Part shown: in pieces, positions 48,168 through 60,457 of the stretch
Layout: every line of letters begins with the position of its first letter
How positions within the stretch are numbered: the first letter of the stretch is position 1
Origin: Ianthella basta
Taxonomy: Eukaryota; Porifera; Demospongiae; Verongiida; Ianthellidae
Length of the DNA stretch: 64,000 nt
Assembly (NCBI GenBank): GCA_964019415.1
Contig: OZ025876.1
Span: 5,504,793-5,568,792, forward strand
Direction: 5' to 3'
Position numbers and translations under genes: made by a program
The notes under the pieces: model-generated
The model's input: only the letters and a program-made list of their open reading frames with translations
Told to the model about the DNA's origin: nothing
Databases searched by the model: none

Positions 48168-48478
48168 CTATGGACTCTGGTGAATAAGTTCTCCAAGCTC
48201 TCGGCTCACTTCGGTGCCACAGCTCCTCTCCACTGCATCCAGCACACTAGACCATGTCCTGGGGAGAGTCCCACAGCCCTGCTCTCTAGCAAGCCAACGC
48301 CTGAACATCTCGCGGCAGTGCAATTCATTACTTCCATTGGGTGTCTTGATTGCTTGCAGGATATAGTCATCAATGTCTAACTCCAATCCAGTAATCTCCC
48401 ACTTTCCAGCCACACGGACAACCACTTTATTATTGAGGTCTCTCAGTATAGGCTTTTGGTGCAGTGGGTCAAGGGGAG
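48168..48478 (-). CDS. Death-domain terminal exon (orphan or alternative exon of gene B)
   Basis: Intact 311-nt exon with acceptor (catgcag) and stop (TAG), nearly identical to gene A's last exon: PLDPLHQKPILRDLNNK, ITGLELDIDDYILQAIKTPN, HCREMFRRWLAREQGCG, ending HQSP. It enters in phase 1, the same phase in which gene B's exon 51181-51045 exits. It could therefore be an alternative 3' exon of gene B, giving a Death-domain tail instead of the tyrosine tail. Alternatively it is a non-functional duplicate carried with the WD40 fragment. Confidence 0.7.
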
Positions 48479-48822
48479 CTGCATGAAATGAAGGAGTGAA
48501 ACACTACTAGCAGTATGGGCACCTAGTTCCATACAGCATGCACATACCACTCATAAACTGTACACACATGCACACACGTGTGCCCAATGCTTGTGTGTGC
48601 ATACTCCCCCACATGTGCACCCCCTCCCACGTGTGTGCACTGCGCACTCTTAAAACATACAGCACATGCATGCAAACACACACACATCAAACACTTAGGC
48701 ATCGCTATGTATCAGTATAAATACACAGTACATTCAGTATTCTCCTATAGGCATTTACATGCAATCTTTCAGCCTTTCGAACTTATGTATGTAGAGAAAG
48801 TAATATGTGCTTCACTTAATTA

Positions 48823-51800
48823 CTAAATCCCACCCGGTGGTTGTCTTGGCTCAATAGTGACTCCTGGTCTGTCATCGTACACTGTAGCTGGACGGGAACG
48901 AGCAAAGAGTGGAGGAGTGTTCACTCTAGTAGCCTCCTGTTGTACCATCATAGTCACAGAAGAAGCAGAGGACACCTGACCATGGGCATCTGATGCAAAG
49001 AGGAGTAAGATCACAAATAGCATGCAGTCACAATCAGTGAGTGGTGAAGCCTTAACCTGTCACGTGCATTACCTGTCAACTATGCAATGAACTACACATA
49101 ATTATACAATTATAAATACTAGCTGAATACCTGCCCTTCGGGTGGGTTCTCACACTATCGCTTGAAATTTGAGCATTTAACCAAAATGAATCAAAAATGT
49201 CCATGTAATTGGAAGCATTCCGTAGACTTGCTCCATAAAACTCTGTGTGAGTAGAATTTCTTTTGTTTATTAATCTTGTCTAATTGAGTCCAGCAGCAAA
49301 GGCGCTAACCACCATAAGTCACTCCCATATTGCCATGATATAACACTCTTCTAATTTCGATGAAGATTGGTTGAAAATTGAAGGAGTTTCCAAACAACGT
49401 CAATGGGCTCTCCAAACTGAGGAATAGCTATGGGCTTATTGCATGAGAAACTATAGCAACAGCAGCAAGCTATCCTGCTCTACGTAGCATCCTACACACA
49501 TTGTCATCAATTACAAGAGCCAGGCTGACGTCAGCTCTCAAGAAACAAGGCCATTTGCTTCAGTAACACATTGTGACTGTCAGGCTTGTACCAAGTTCAA
49601 CCATTGTTTTTGCACAACGGTCACCTAAATTTCACTCAGGTGGTGTGTAGTGCTTTGCACTACTTTGGAACTACTGCCAATGAAGAAGGAATACCTTACC
49701 AGGTCTGGCACACTGCCACATTTGGACACCATGTATTTATGCATGCTTCATGACTAACAAGTACAATGTCATGTACATACGTAACAGTTACAAGCCGCCC
49801 AAGAGGTGTCTGTGGGATTTTGAGCACGAAGCTCAAGGCATGTAGGGCCTGAGCGCTGAGTGGTCTAAATCCAAGCAGACAATGATTGGTGGCATTTAAG
49901 TTTTACAGATCCAAAACTGCTCTCAAATCCAATCAAAATGTCTTTCCTCTGTTATCTTGATGATGTCCTTGTCATTATAACCGATAACAACGGAGTGGAA
50001 GCCCAATAAAAGAACTCTCCAACACCTGTAAACCTTCCTGCTGCACCCCTTCACCGTGAGCCCTTAATCCTACTAACTATGTAGGGTGGTCATCTGTCCA
50101 GAACTGACTGAATAGTCTGCAGCAACAGCGCACACATTACAGCAGATATAAAATGGCTGTGATGACGTCATATAACCGCACACGCACTCTGCCTACAACA
50201 TACTATATGGGATTTATAAACCCCCACGCTCCGCCCACAACGTACTATTATTGGATTTAGATTCATGGTAGGGGGAGAGTTTCTGAGTGTAAGCACAGCG
50301 ACTGGATCAACTTCAATTAACTTCAACTCAAGCTTCAAATCAACTTCAATTAATATTCAGGACGTTTCGGTCTGAGGACCTTTCTCAACTAGTACAATAA
50401 CTGACTGGGACCTTTCTCAACAGGTACAATAACTGACTGACTGTTATTGTACCAGTTGAAAAAGGTCCTCGGACCAAAACGTCCTGGATATTAATTGAAG
50501 TTGATTTGAAGTTTGAGTCAAAGTTAATTGAAATTGATCCCGTCGCTGTGCTTACGCTCAGAAACTCTCCCCCTACTAATATCCTTACGCAGCAACGAAT
50601 CTTTACTGCATCATTTAGAATCATGTGTGAAGCGATTGGAGAGCTTCTCAGAGATTCAGAATCATCGCTACGTGGGATTAATAGCTAGCTATAGACATTT
50701 GAGTCTATGCAGCTACAAGGAAATTAGGAATGCAGAGTGAACTTCTCGGGAATGTGGCTTATCATGATGATAGAGTTACTATCGAGTTACTAGAGTTTCT
50801 ATGCTTTTTCTGCTGGCCATTCCTACATCTTGTTTAATTCTATAGGAATTTTATACACTAGTTACGTATAAATGTCGCCAATTGCAATCGTGATGCCACT
50901 GTTTCAGGTGCTTTCTTGCAGCTGGGCGTATTCTGATAGCAAAACCACATTTAAAATCAAGGTGTGTTAAAATGATTATGGCACTTAATACACTACACCG
51001 GGACTCACCTACACATGTAACAAGAGTACTAAACTACTACACACCTTCTTCACTGCTGCCCTCATCGGAGGCATCATTAGTAGACACATCAGTACCAGCT
51101 CCAGACATTGATGTACTGTCTGTAAAATAGCCTGCCAGTGGGCGTCTGGTAGGGACGAAACGGTTCCTACGGCCATGTCTTCTGCATACATGTACACCAA
51201 ATTTAGTATGTGCATACATACAAAACGCAATTTACACAAGGTGTGGATTAATTTATGCACATCTCACCGGTGTCCTGTCTCTGACAGTGCAGTACAAATG
51301 GAATCTCTACTGGACAAGCTACCAGCAGGGAGGAGCTCTTTTTCCAGTTCCTCTTCCTCACTGCTGCTAACATCTAGAAAGGCACTGGGCAACCCATCCT
51401 GATGCAACAGTGTGCTATAGAGAGAAAACATCTATATACATTACAATAAGATTGAAATTAACGCAGGAACTCACAACTATGTCGAACAATGGTGTTGTTC
51501 CATTTTTGTGACTGATAGCATGTCTTTGCGCACAAGTGCATTAGTACTATAGGATAGTGCATGCCTGTCACATTTTCGGTGTGTCATTCATGCCATACAA
51601 CTGTCAGTTGCCATGAATGTCAGGAGATGACATACAGAAGGTAATCATTTCCTTATACAATAATAGTTGCAGTGACTGTGTCCACTAGCCAGCCATGGGG
51701 ACATGTCTTATGTAAACAATACAGCTTCTGCATGGACGCTATCAACCTTCTGTATGTATTCCCTCTCTTCTCCAGGTGGGGCTAAAATGGTACAACTTCA

Positions 51801-53348
51801 GTACGAAGACAAGATTCTATCCTATGTTAAAGATTCACAAACTACTGATTGTGTTCTCCTATAATGGGTGTCTACGTTTCCCATACTTGATATCTAAAAC
51901 GTGCCTCCCACATAGGATACGATTAAATGGCAGTAATTGATAGCGTGCTGCTTGGTTGAGGGGCTAAGTAATGAAAGCACTACAGTAATCGAAGTACAGT
52001 TCTGTCATTCAGCGTTGCTATGTGGGATTAGTCTGCAAATCAATCTGTTCAAGAATTTCGCCAAATGCCATGCAGTCTCTTGATCAAGAGTGTGCATTCA
52101 CCTGGGTCCAAATGAGGTTTCCTTTTCCTCCCCTCCTTCCTCAAGGGATTCAAAGCTTGTCCTGGAAGGGTATCCATTAGTTTCCTGTAGATTACTCAAA
52201 GCCAACTCATCATCTTGCTTCTGCTTCATTAGCCATTCATAAGTAACAATCAAAGTGTCAACACTGTAGAAAACACAGTTTATTCATACATTTGTCAACT
52301 GCTGCTAACAACCAGAGAATCACTGTTAATGCATGCAATGTTATCTCACCATTTATACCTGCAGTTTTGGCAACATTTCCGATTTGAAAAGCAGCAAACA
52401 AAACACCCCACACAATGGACCAAACAGCAAATACTCAGAACTTCCAAAACACCAAAAATGATCAAAGCGATTGTTACTTCTACTGTGACTTCACAATAAG
52501 CAAGCACATACAGCCACACAGCTGTTAAAGTAGTAGTGGTGTTAGTCAGCTCCTTTCCATAACTTGCACTTGAATCAATGTCCACAACGGAGTATTCAAC
52601 AGTAGAGTCATTCTGATACCACAGTGAAACTCCAAAGTAGTGGTTAACAATGGAACCTGGCAAACAATCAGGTCTCATCTCTGGACTGCAGACAACAACT
52701 TCTTCCAAATTAGTGCCTATCTCAAAGCATGCTGACACTCTTGTGTGGTACTTCTTTAGTACACACAGGCTGATCACTCCCAAATAGTCTTGTGTCAACT
52801 TGAGACTGTAGTCACTGGATAGTTTGTAGCTACCTTCCTGCAAAGAAGCTCTCTCTGATATAGACATGTTGCGCAAATCAGGGAGATTCAAGGCATTTGG
52901 ATCTTCACTTTCAAAATAAAGCGCATTACAGTAAGAATAATCTGATGCAAAATTACCCCCAATCATGAAAAATAATAAGATGGCTGCGGCAAAGAGAAGT
53001 AACACAGTAATGCATATCATAGCAGCCAGCCGTAGGTAGCCGTAATACTTTTCCACCTACGCATATAAAGGGAACAAGATAGTAAGAGTTAGCTAGCGTA
53101 CAAAGCAGGCAGGCCTCATTAAGGCAATAAAACTCTCAACGCCATGTACGTAGCTAGCTAGCTAGATATCCTCACAGAGTGGCAGACTAGCTACCATAGC
53201 TTCCAAGCTAAAGTTAGAGCGAAATGGTCAGCAGAACAACAGGCTAGAAGGCAAAGGCTTTGTTTAGGAATTAACTTAATATAATTGTACAAATAATCGT
53301 TAGCAGGACTTCACTTACTTTGGAAAATAAGTACGGTATCAAAGCCAT
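48823..53348 (-). CDS. Gene B: two-helix receptor with ITIM-like and terminal tyrosine motifs
   Basis: Exons 53348-53319, 53056-52359, 52263-52102, 51414-51268, 51181-51045 and 48989-48823 (TAG). Phases 0,2,2,2,1; total 1341 nt (446 aa). Start chosen at MALIPYLFSK, which joins in phase 0 to VEKYYGYLRL. Helix 1 (MICITVLLLFAAAILLFFMI), loop of ~160 aa with LPDLRNMSISE, VSACFEIG, RPDCLP and YFGVSLWYQNDSTVEY, helix 2, then a Cys cluster (CCLVHCVGCFVCC). Tail: IVTYEWLMKQ (V-T-Y-E-W-L, ITIM-consensus), DVSSSEEEELEKELLPAG, RRHGRRNRFVPTRRP, STDSTSMSGAGTDVSTNDAS, ATVYDDRPGV and the end PRQPPGGI. Both termini are predicted cytoplasmic. No known family recognised; the loop is shared only with gene A here. 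Role in receptor signalling is an inference from the tyrosine motifs. Confidence 0.8.
49000..50260. other. Intron 5 of gene B: repeat-derived
   Basis: Contains gctgaatacctgcccttcgg (49123, related to the hairpin word at 45439) and a segment with cgatgaagattggttgaaaa (49358), both typical of dispersed elements. No coding exon recognised. Confidence 0.45.
50267..50575. mobile_element. Foldback element in gene B intron
   Basis: Arms 50267-50402 and 50441-50575 are reverse complements over about 135 bp (gtaggggg, gagtttctgag, gtaagcacagcgac outermost; ggacctttctcaac innermost). The loop contains a tandem duplication of the arm's inner end, gacctttctcaac.ggtaca. Confidence 0.9.
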
Positions 53349-53700
53349 GACGATGCTTCTCTCAAGTTGACCAATAGAAGTAGCATGATTTTATATTAGT
53401 TTCAGTGCAGGGCTTAATATGGGTGCTATATATAGTTGTAGAATATTATTATAAAATAGCCTCTATTGGCCACTTAATTAAGAGCCAGGGGCGGTTACGC
53501 GTATAGGTAGTAAATCACGTTTTGCAGGAGCATTGGACCATAGACCATACTATAGATAATATACTTTGGTGTATAGTATCTATGGGCCGACAGAGTTGAG
53601 CATGTTTTGTCTTCCTCACATAACCCCACTCCATGCTAGAACAGCAGATCCAGATAGCTAGATCTGGGTACAAGGGTATGATACTGAGCTTAACAATCGT
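53349..53700 (-). promoter_or_regulatory. Upstream region of gene B
   Basis: AT-rich DNA directly upstream of the gene B ATG, presumably holding its promoter. No specific motif claimed. Confidence 0.3.
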
Positions 53701-53868
53701 TAAGGTGAACCAAACACACTGTCAGTCTCAAGAATGACATCCAGGGCAATGCCTGCTTGGAGGGTCTACAATCTGATGGCATTGGTGGAAACATGGGACA
53801 TGGTCTGTGGCTGAGCAAATGGAGCTCCTTGTTGGTCTGAGGGAGGAGATACACAACTTCATCCATGA

Positions 53869-53933
53869 CCTAAGAAGGGTGAGAGGTATAGTGTCGGCTT
53901 GGGCAGGTCCAAGTGTAGGAGATGGAGGAGGAG
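53869..53933 (-). pseudogene. Orphan Pro-rich linker exon
   Basis: After an actgcag acceptor it reads PPPSPTLGPAQADTIPL, a clear paralogue of gene A's linker exons (PPPTLNPTQAEATPQ at 40930 and PPSLTLAPAQAEASSQ at 40603). No phase-1 donor follows, so it is a relic. Confidence 0.65.
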
Positions 53934-54061
53934 CTGCAGTGAAGAGCATTAGGATAAAAAACAGTACGCCTTGAGCTGTGATCCAACAAAGAGGAACTAT
54001 ATATAGGCTATATACCGAGATCCGAGGTGACTACGGGATTTAGAACAATGTGGGAAATCGA

Positions 54062-54160
54062 TTACTATAGAGGCCCACGTGCAAAGCACAAGGGCCTCTA
54101 TATTGGTTTCCTAGTTTCCTGGTTTGCCAGTGTGTGTGTGAGTATGTGTGCGTGTGTGTG
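54062..54160. repeat. Short hairpin and GT tract
   Basis: tagaggccc..gggcctcta (54068-54100) forms a hairpin; a short GT tract follows at 54130-54170. Confidence 0.7.
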
Positions 54161-54872
54161 TGTGTGTGTGTTGTGGCATGTGCGTATGTGATTGCATTCT
54201 GGCTGGTGCACACTTCCAATCCCATTCTATTCACCTCATGTAAACTCTATGCATATATCCAAGTGTGCATGCTTTGTTCCTTTCATCACAGCTGCAGGCC
54301 ACAATCACTGCTCATGTACAATGACTCTATGTTACCCTGCATGCATTGCCTAGTAGGATTAATTTTGATAATTATCTATCTTGCATGTAGCTGAATATCT
54401 AGCCTATCAATAATATGCAGTTCTTACTAAAGTGTAATTAAATAATTGACAGGAGGCAGTGAAGGGGAAATATATAAAAGTAGAAGGGGAAACTGTCAGG
54501 AGTGGACCTCTACCTGACCTGTATCTAAAGTTTTGGCATGTTCTGTGCTCAGATTCACGTCCAGAAGAAAATATTCAAAACCATGCATGCGGAGAATGGG
54601 GACCCACAAGAATTGATTGAATTCCCCCATTCTCCTATGCTAAGGGGAACCTTCTTCGGAACATCAAAATTTAGGGAACCCACGCAGGGAAAACATCTGA
54701 TGAATAATACAGTAAAGTTAAAAGTAGAAACCTGTAACAGTTCCTAAGTGTATATATGCATAGCATCTGCAGGTCCACAAAGCATAACACACGATCAATT
54801 AGCAAGACGCTAATAATACTAAATTGATGACATTCACATGCACATGATATATGGCTGCATGGACGCAACAGT

Positions 54873-56407
54873 CTAATCACTAGTGCCATCTGGTGGTGGT
54901 CTTGGGCCACTCTGTTTGCAAGTTTCATATACAGGTGGCTGGGGGCAGGGAAAGACTGGAGATGAGCCAGTACCAGAAGTTTCTTCCTGTGCTTGTGTGG
55001 TCCCTAAATCAAAGGAGAATATAGTTTAATATTGAAATTAGTTTAGATTAAAGATTTGCGTTGTGGTAATGGCAATTGGTAATTGTAATTGGCAGTAATT
55101 AATTACACTTTCACAATTATATACAATTACATTTCTCCTTCTCTGTCCCTAAGTGCCCTAGACACTCAAAGGCCAAAATCCTCTGATTAACCTACTCTTG
55201 CAAACCAAGTTGATCCAACATTCTCTGTACTACTTGTTTCTGTACTTTTTGTGCCATCCCTAAATCCTTACTATTTTTGTAGAAAATTTTTATCAATTCT
55301 AGTTTCTGTGCATTTTTACGGTGTGCAAGTTGCACATGCTAAGCTGCAACCACAGGACATCGGTGCAGGTACCTAGGACTCTATTTCCTGGAGCTCGTCA
55401 GCACCCGTTCCGCAGCCACCGTAAATAGTGAGAAACGGTGACCGGAAGCTAACCGAGTATTAAGTAAAATGGCGGGATGTGCATGACCACGGATATCCTT
55501 CGAAACGACGCGCAAACTAACTTAGACCAAAGCTTGTCTCGTATGCGCCTCCGAACGGATATCTGACGGTCGTGCGAGGCTATTAAGCAGACATTGAAGG
55601 AACAGTAGTAGGAAAACTGGCGGTCGTCAAAGTCCTTGTAAAATGGCGTCTAGCGCGTAACGTCTCCCGATAGACCGGTAACCGTAATGAGTGATACCTG
55701 CTAGCGGCGGTTTCTAACCTACAAAAGAATACAGTTCGGTTAATTTGCATTAGTTCGATAGCTAAGTCTGTTCGTCAGTTACAGCTGGAGAAGAAGAATG
55801 AAGACGAAAATGGATGTTTTCGAGTGCCATTTTTTCGCCGACAGACCATGTTCGCTTGCCTTCCAGGTCAGTTTAGTTTAAGAATAGTTGATATTTAACC
55901 CTACTTAGCTTTGTTTAGGCGCTTTTCGAGATTTCGTTCCTATACCAATGTATTGTAAATTCGAAACACCCTGTACCATACTTACATAGAGAGTACTATC
56001 GTATTCTCTGATAGGTAGGGCGGTCGAGTGCTATGCTAAGGACCGTATGTATATAGGACATTGTTTGACTCTATCCATTGTGTGCGCCTGCTCTGTTAGT
56101 GCAGGTATAATGAGATGCATGATAGCGCAACCACAATGATTATGAGATGCAAAATGGCTGGTATAAATAGCATTGAGATTAGAATCAAACGGTGTATATG
56201 TTATGTTTATATACGTACGACACAGACAGAGCCACCGTACTCCTCGTCGTAAGGGGAAGGGGCTCGCTCAGCATCGCCCCAATTATAAGCTCTACTTCAA
56301 GTAAATTCGAGAGAAGAATCCCCTGTCTCGGAGCTGCGTACGGGCCTGCTCTCAGTAATGTATGCAACAGTGTGTACAACCATCTCACCTTTGATACATT
56401 TATACAG

Positions 56408-56443
<36 letters not shown>

Positions 56444-56530
56444 TACGTTAATCACAATGAACAGAAGAGTGGTACTCATCCTAATCGCATGACTGATCGC
56501 TTTCCATAGCTTCCTGAGTGGTCCTTTCAT
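54873..56530 (-). CDS. Receptor family gene C, short form with polycysteine run
   Basis: Exons 56530-56389 and 55003-54873 (TAG), joined in phase 1, total 273 nt (90 aa from the exon-opening ATG). Exon 1 begins MKGPLRKLWKAISHAI, continues through a membrane-type helix (TTLLFIVINVF) and then a run of about ten cysteines encoded by a CTG/CAG-type repeat, ending LYKCIKG. Exon 2: TTQAQEETSGTGSSPVFP, PPVYETCKQS and RPPPDGTSD. The middle exon present in B, D, E and F (STDST..) was not found; the direct join still keeps frame because exon 1 ends in phase 1 instead of phase 2. An upstream exon cannot be excluded. Confidence 0.6.
55330..55900 (+). other. CpG-rich module, copy 2 of the 4.65-kb module
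   Basis: Shares ordered phrases with 4650-5200 (aaaatggcg, ggtctagtaac-like, cagttacagctggagaagaa). It opens an ATG at about 55799 (MKTKMDVFECHFFADRPCSL) followed by a donor-like cag|gtcagt at 55868. Opposite in orientation to gene C and inside its intron. Same two readings as for copy 1. Confidence 0.3.
56409..56441. repeat. (CAG)n trinucleotide repeat, coding in gene C
   Basis: About eleven CAG units. Read on the minus strand in gene C's frame they encode polycysteine just after the membrane helix. Confidence 0.95.
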
Positions 56531-57134
56531 CTATATAGATACATGTACAAACAACGCGACTCAAACGAGTCTCACAACCTATAAATACTGCATAGATACA
56601 TGTGGCCGCGCGGGATCAACTCAATAGTATAGCTACGGCGGCCGTGTACTTACCTCCTCCCAAGAGCGCCAAATGGAGCGGTATGACGGCGGAAGACACA
56701 GTCGCACTGTCACGAAAATATTGGTCAAAACCACCATCAGCTTATTAAAATCTTGCGAAATGCGGTTAATGCGGCCGGTGTGCGGAAAGGTCGTACGAAA
56801 AGGTCGTAGCTATGACCTATTTCACGAATGAGACCAGTGACATAGTGATTGTGCCGATCGGGATCTTCACTTGCAGCTTAAGCTACCATAACGAATCTGG
56901 CTGACAGACCTGTTTCGTTCGCTACGGAAACATGATCTGAAGAATGCTTCAGTTTTTCATGGTTTGTAGGTGACGCATGGTTAGCTATAGCTAATTATAG
57001 CTAGAATGCGCATTCTGACTCGCGCTCTATGAAAAGCACAGAAACGGGTATACATGCACAGAACATGCATTAGGTACAGACAATGGAAGGACTCTTACGC
57101 AGTGGAGCATTAGCCATGGTTCCAATATGCATGG

Positions 57135-57450
57135 CAGGGGCGTAGCCAGGAATTTTATAAGAGGATTTCCTGTTTGTTAGGCCTAATTATGACCAGCTTT
57201 TGGTCACAATACATCACCAAAATGGCTGCCGAAAGCAAAGTGAAATTTGGCTGCTAGAGTCACGGGAAAACAATGAAGGAGGCGAACAGTTACTATCTAT
57301 TACAGTAGAAAAGGCCAGTAGCAATGCTAACTCATCCTCAAGTGCGTTGCTCTCAAGAATTTCTCTTTAATTTTTTATTGTCATTGTATGGCTAGCTGCT
57401 TGAAAGGGGGTTTCCTGAAACCCCTGGAAACCCACCTTCCTACGCCCCTG
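57135..57450. mobile_element. MITE with TIR and 5-bp target duplication
   Basis: 316-bp element with terminal inverted repeats caggggcgtag / ctacgcccctg, flanked by catgg at 57130-57134 and 57451-57455. No ORF; a non-autonomous cut-and-paste element. Confidence 0.9.
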
Positions 57451-57455
57451 CATGG

Positions 57456-60113
57456 ATGCATTTAGGAATGCATGTGTATATATATGGTACGACATCTTTT
57501 GTTCAGGGGTCCGTGGCTAATGCTCCCCTGTATACATGCATGCATGTGTTAACTACATGCTTTCATTGTTTCTGTACTAATAAATCTTGTGCCATCCCTT
57601 TCTTGTGGAAATTGTAACTGTTCTCTTCACAAAATATTGTTCAAGCATGCCAGCAATCTTCTCTGACATCTTTAAACTGCAATATATACTTTCTGCATAT
57701 TACCTAATGCCATGCGCATTCATAATAATAGCTATACTATAGCTATATAGGAGGGGGACAATGCCATGCATTACTTGTATTATACTTTAAATGATATTAT
57801 ATCACAATCCTCCCTTTTCACAAGGCCACGCCAAACCAGTTAGCACGTTCACATGGGCACTTAAACAGGTTCTTAGGTCATTTATAGCAAAGTAAACTGA
57901 TTGAACATGATGTCATTGCCCTTGAACCACTTTATGTCCATGTGAACACTTTATGCCCATGTGAAGGTTATCGACTAAAGCTGCTTTTAAAATGCTTCCA
58001 TAACTGGTTTAAGGTTGGTCATGTGAAAAGTGGGAGTAGCTAGCTATTATTGCCGAGCTGAAAGGTGAGGCAAGTAATCGTGATGTGTTGTCGCCCCCCC
58101 GTTTGTATATATAATTATATAGGTATATATGTATATCCGTCCCAGTTAACCCGAGACACGACAGCAAGACGCTCTACTTGGCCACCATCGGCCACGAATC
58201 TGCTCAACACTCCACTTTATCGCTGCATTCAGATTGCTCTTAACGTCGCTCATTGCTCCACCGAAGGCTACACGCCTGTTGGTGATTCCACCATATTGTC
58301 TGACATCATTTGCCCCACGTGGCAGGGATCACTTTCATTGTTCTCTCGGGTGAAGCACAAAACGCGTGCTGTGTTAACTAAGCAGGGACTGGCTTCCCTG
58401 TGCAGCTCCAAATATGTAGGTGTCAATGGGTCTGTTGCCATCCAGTGCTTCGTCTGGCTTGCTATCCCTTCTTTCTGCCAGCCAGTGAAAGCAGATTGTA
58501 GTTCTATTATTGCCCAAAATGTACTTGCCCTGGTCAAGTTATGCTCATTCACTGTACTTTACTGGAATAGCTAGCTATAAATACATTCAAGCGAGGCTGG
58601 TTGCATTTTGATGTATGCCCTAGTATGTATTATATAACACACACACAAAGGCCATCTGATGATTTGATGCATAACCTCCAGGTCCTATTACATAAGTATA
58701 GCTTGAATAGGTTACCCACTTGCGCAATTGCAATTGGTTTTGCATAGGTCACACTGAATGCATGTAGCTAACCTCTGTGTTAAAAATCTCACTGATGCAA
58801 TATAATTATAATGACTATCATAAGTAGAATTTATGTCATGAAACATTGATTATGTCAGAATACATACTGAAAAATAGCAAGTGACAAGATGATGTATCGT
58901 CAGGATATTGTTAGTTAATTGCGCTCCACCCGACCCTCAGACATTGCAAGGTCCACAGCACTCATGTCGATTCGGCCTGGTTGATGATAGGTTGACCGTG
59001 CACTCCTGAGGCATGCGATAGCTGATCACAAGAGGGCAAAGCTGAGGCGGCAACAAAGCAATTCCATCACCACGTTTCCTAGGGTGACAATTTATGTCAT
59101 GTCTGCATTTGTACTATACCTTAGCTACCACATGCACAATAGCTATTGTAGACACGTGTACAAATTACGGCCATCATGCATCTGATGATCTTGACCTCTA
59201 TGTAGTTCACCTTCTTGGGTTTGTATAGGTCATATGTGCACGTGCATGACCTTTGTGTTATTATAACAATACCTGTGTATGTATGATGCACTGTCATGAC
59301 TTTGTGCTGAGTGTGCATAAGCATGAGGAGAGGCAGTCATGCATGTGTGACATGTACAAATGACCATGGGCATCCGAGAATGAATATGGGAGGATGAGGA
59401 GAATAGGAGAGGTTTACTAGCATGGTGTATAGACATTCTGGCAAAGTCATGCAGCTGAACAATACTGAATGAGTGGCCTGCATGTCAATTGAGATCAATG
59501 TTCAGTTGCAATGTGGCCCGGTGACATTTTGAATCAGCTTCTTGACTCTGATTAGCCTACCCATGCAGTGCTGTTGCATGGTAGCTAGAGAGGAGAGATG
59601 CATGTTCTCTGAAAGCACCCTTCTAGGACATTGCATGGTAAGGTCTGTATGCATGCGTTAAAGCAATTACACATACTGTCCCCCCAATCCTCCCCCCTTA
59701 ATTACCTGACCTTTGGTCTGACGTTGGGCAACTTCATGCCATAAAAGGCTAAAGTACGTAGCTGATCATGAAAATTGAGTTTAGCCAGTAGCATAAATGG
59801 CAGTTAGCTTGGAATTCACCCATTCTACACAACTCTATGTATGTAAGTGCGGTATATAATGTGAGACGTAATTATATAGAAAAAAGATACACACCAGTAT
59901 TTCAGAGTAACTAAACAAACTGAGTCTCTGATAACATGGCATCAGCTATGTACTGCATACATTAACAGTGTAAGAGTATTTGTAATTACACTCCTGGGCA
60001 ATGTTCAGTACATCCCAGAGAATACATTAAATAAGGCACAAAGCTATAGAATCACGACAGTTTATGCTGAACAAACATTTTGATCAATTCCACCAAACTG
60101 GAGCAAAACAAGA
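57456..60113. other. Intergenic; one unrecognised ORF pair
   Basis: 58065-58574(+) and 58268-58552(-) are both long for random sequence, but neither shows a known domain. The minus frame has a cleaner composition (FWAIIELQSAFTGWQKEGIA). It may be a transposase remnant. The rest shows no exons. Confidence 0.35.
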
Positions 60114-60230
60114 CTAGTTGCTGCCTTCTTCCTCAAGGAACTCAGAGCTTTGTTTAGAAAGATTAATGTTTTGATTATCTTCGTCTGTTTTACTCAATGC
60201 TAATTCCCATCTTCCAGCTCCCTCAATTGT
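60114..60230 (-). pseudogene. Orphan receptor-tail exon (member G)
   Basis: After a ttacag acceptor it reads WELALSKTDED..LSKQSSEFLEEEGSN and stops. It is homologous to D's exon 63865-63692 (EELAINCQEE..YKQSSEFLKEGG) and B's 52263-52102. The tyrosine of the ITIM-like motif is absent, and a stop replaces the donor. No membrane exon is visible upstream. Confidence 0.65.
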
Positions 60231-60457
60231 CTGTAAGTTACAGCAAACACATTGACATTGTATAGCTGCATGACTTGAGGGAATAATACATCATTAGCCC
60301 TCTCACACTCCCATATACATTGCATAATAATTTGAACATGTATGCCTTTTTAGGGCACATTTCCTTCCATAGAGTAAGGCAGACTACTGAGTTTGGTATC
60401 ATTTTTGTTCACAGAAGAATGGAGTATCTGCTCATGAGGATGGTTTTTGGTTTCCAG

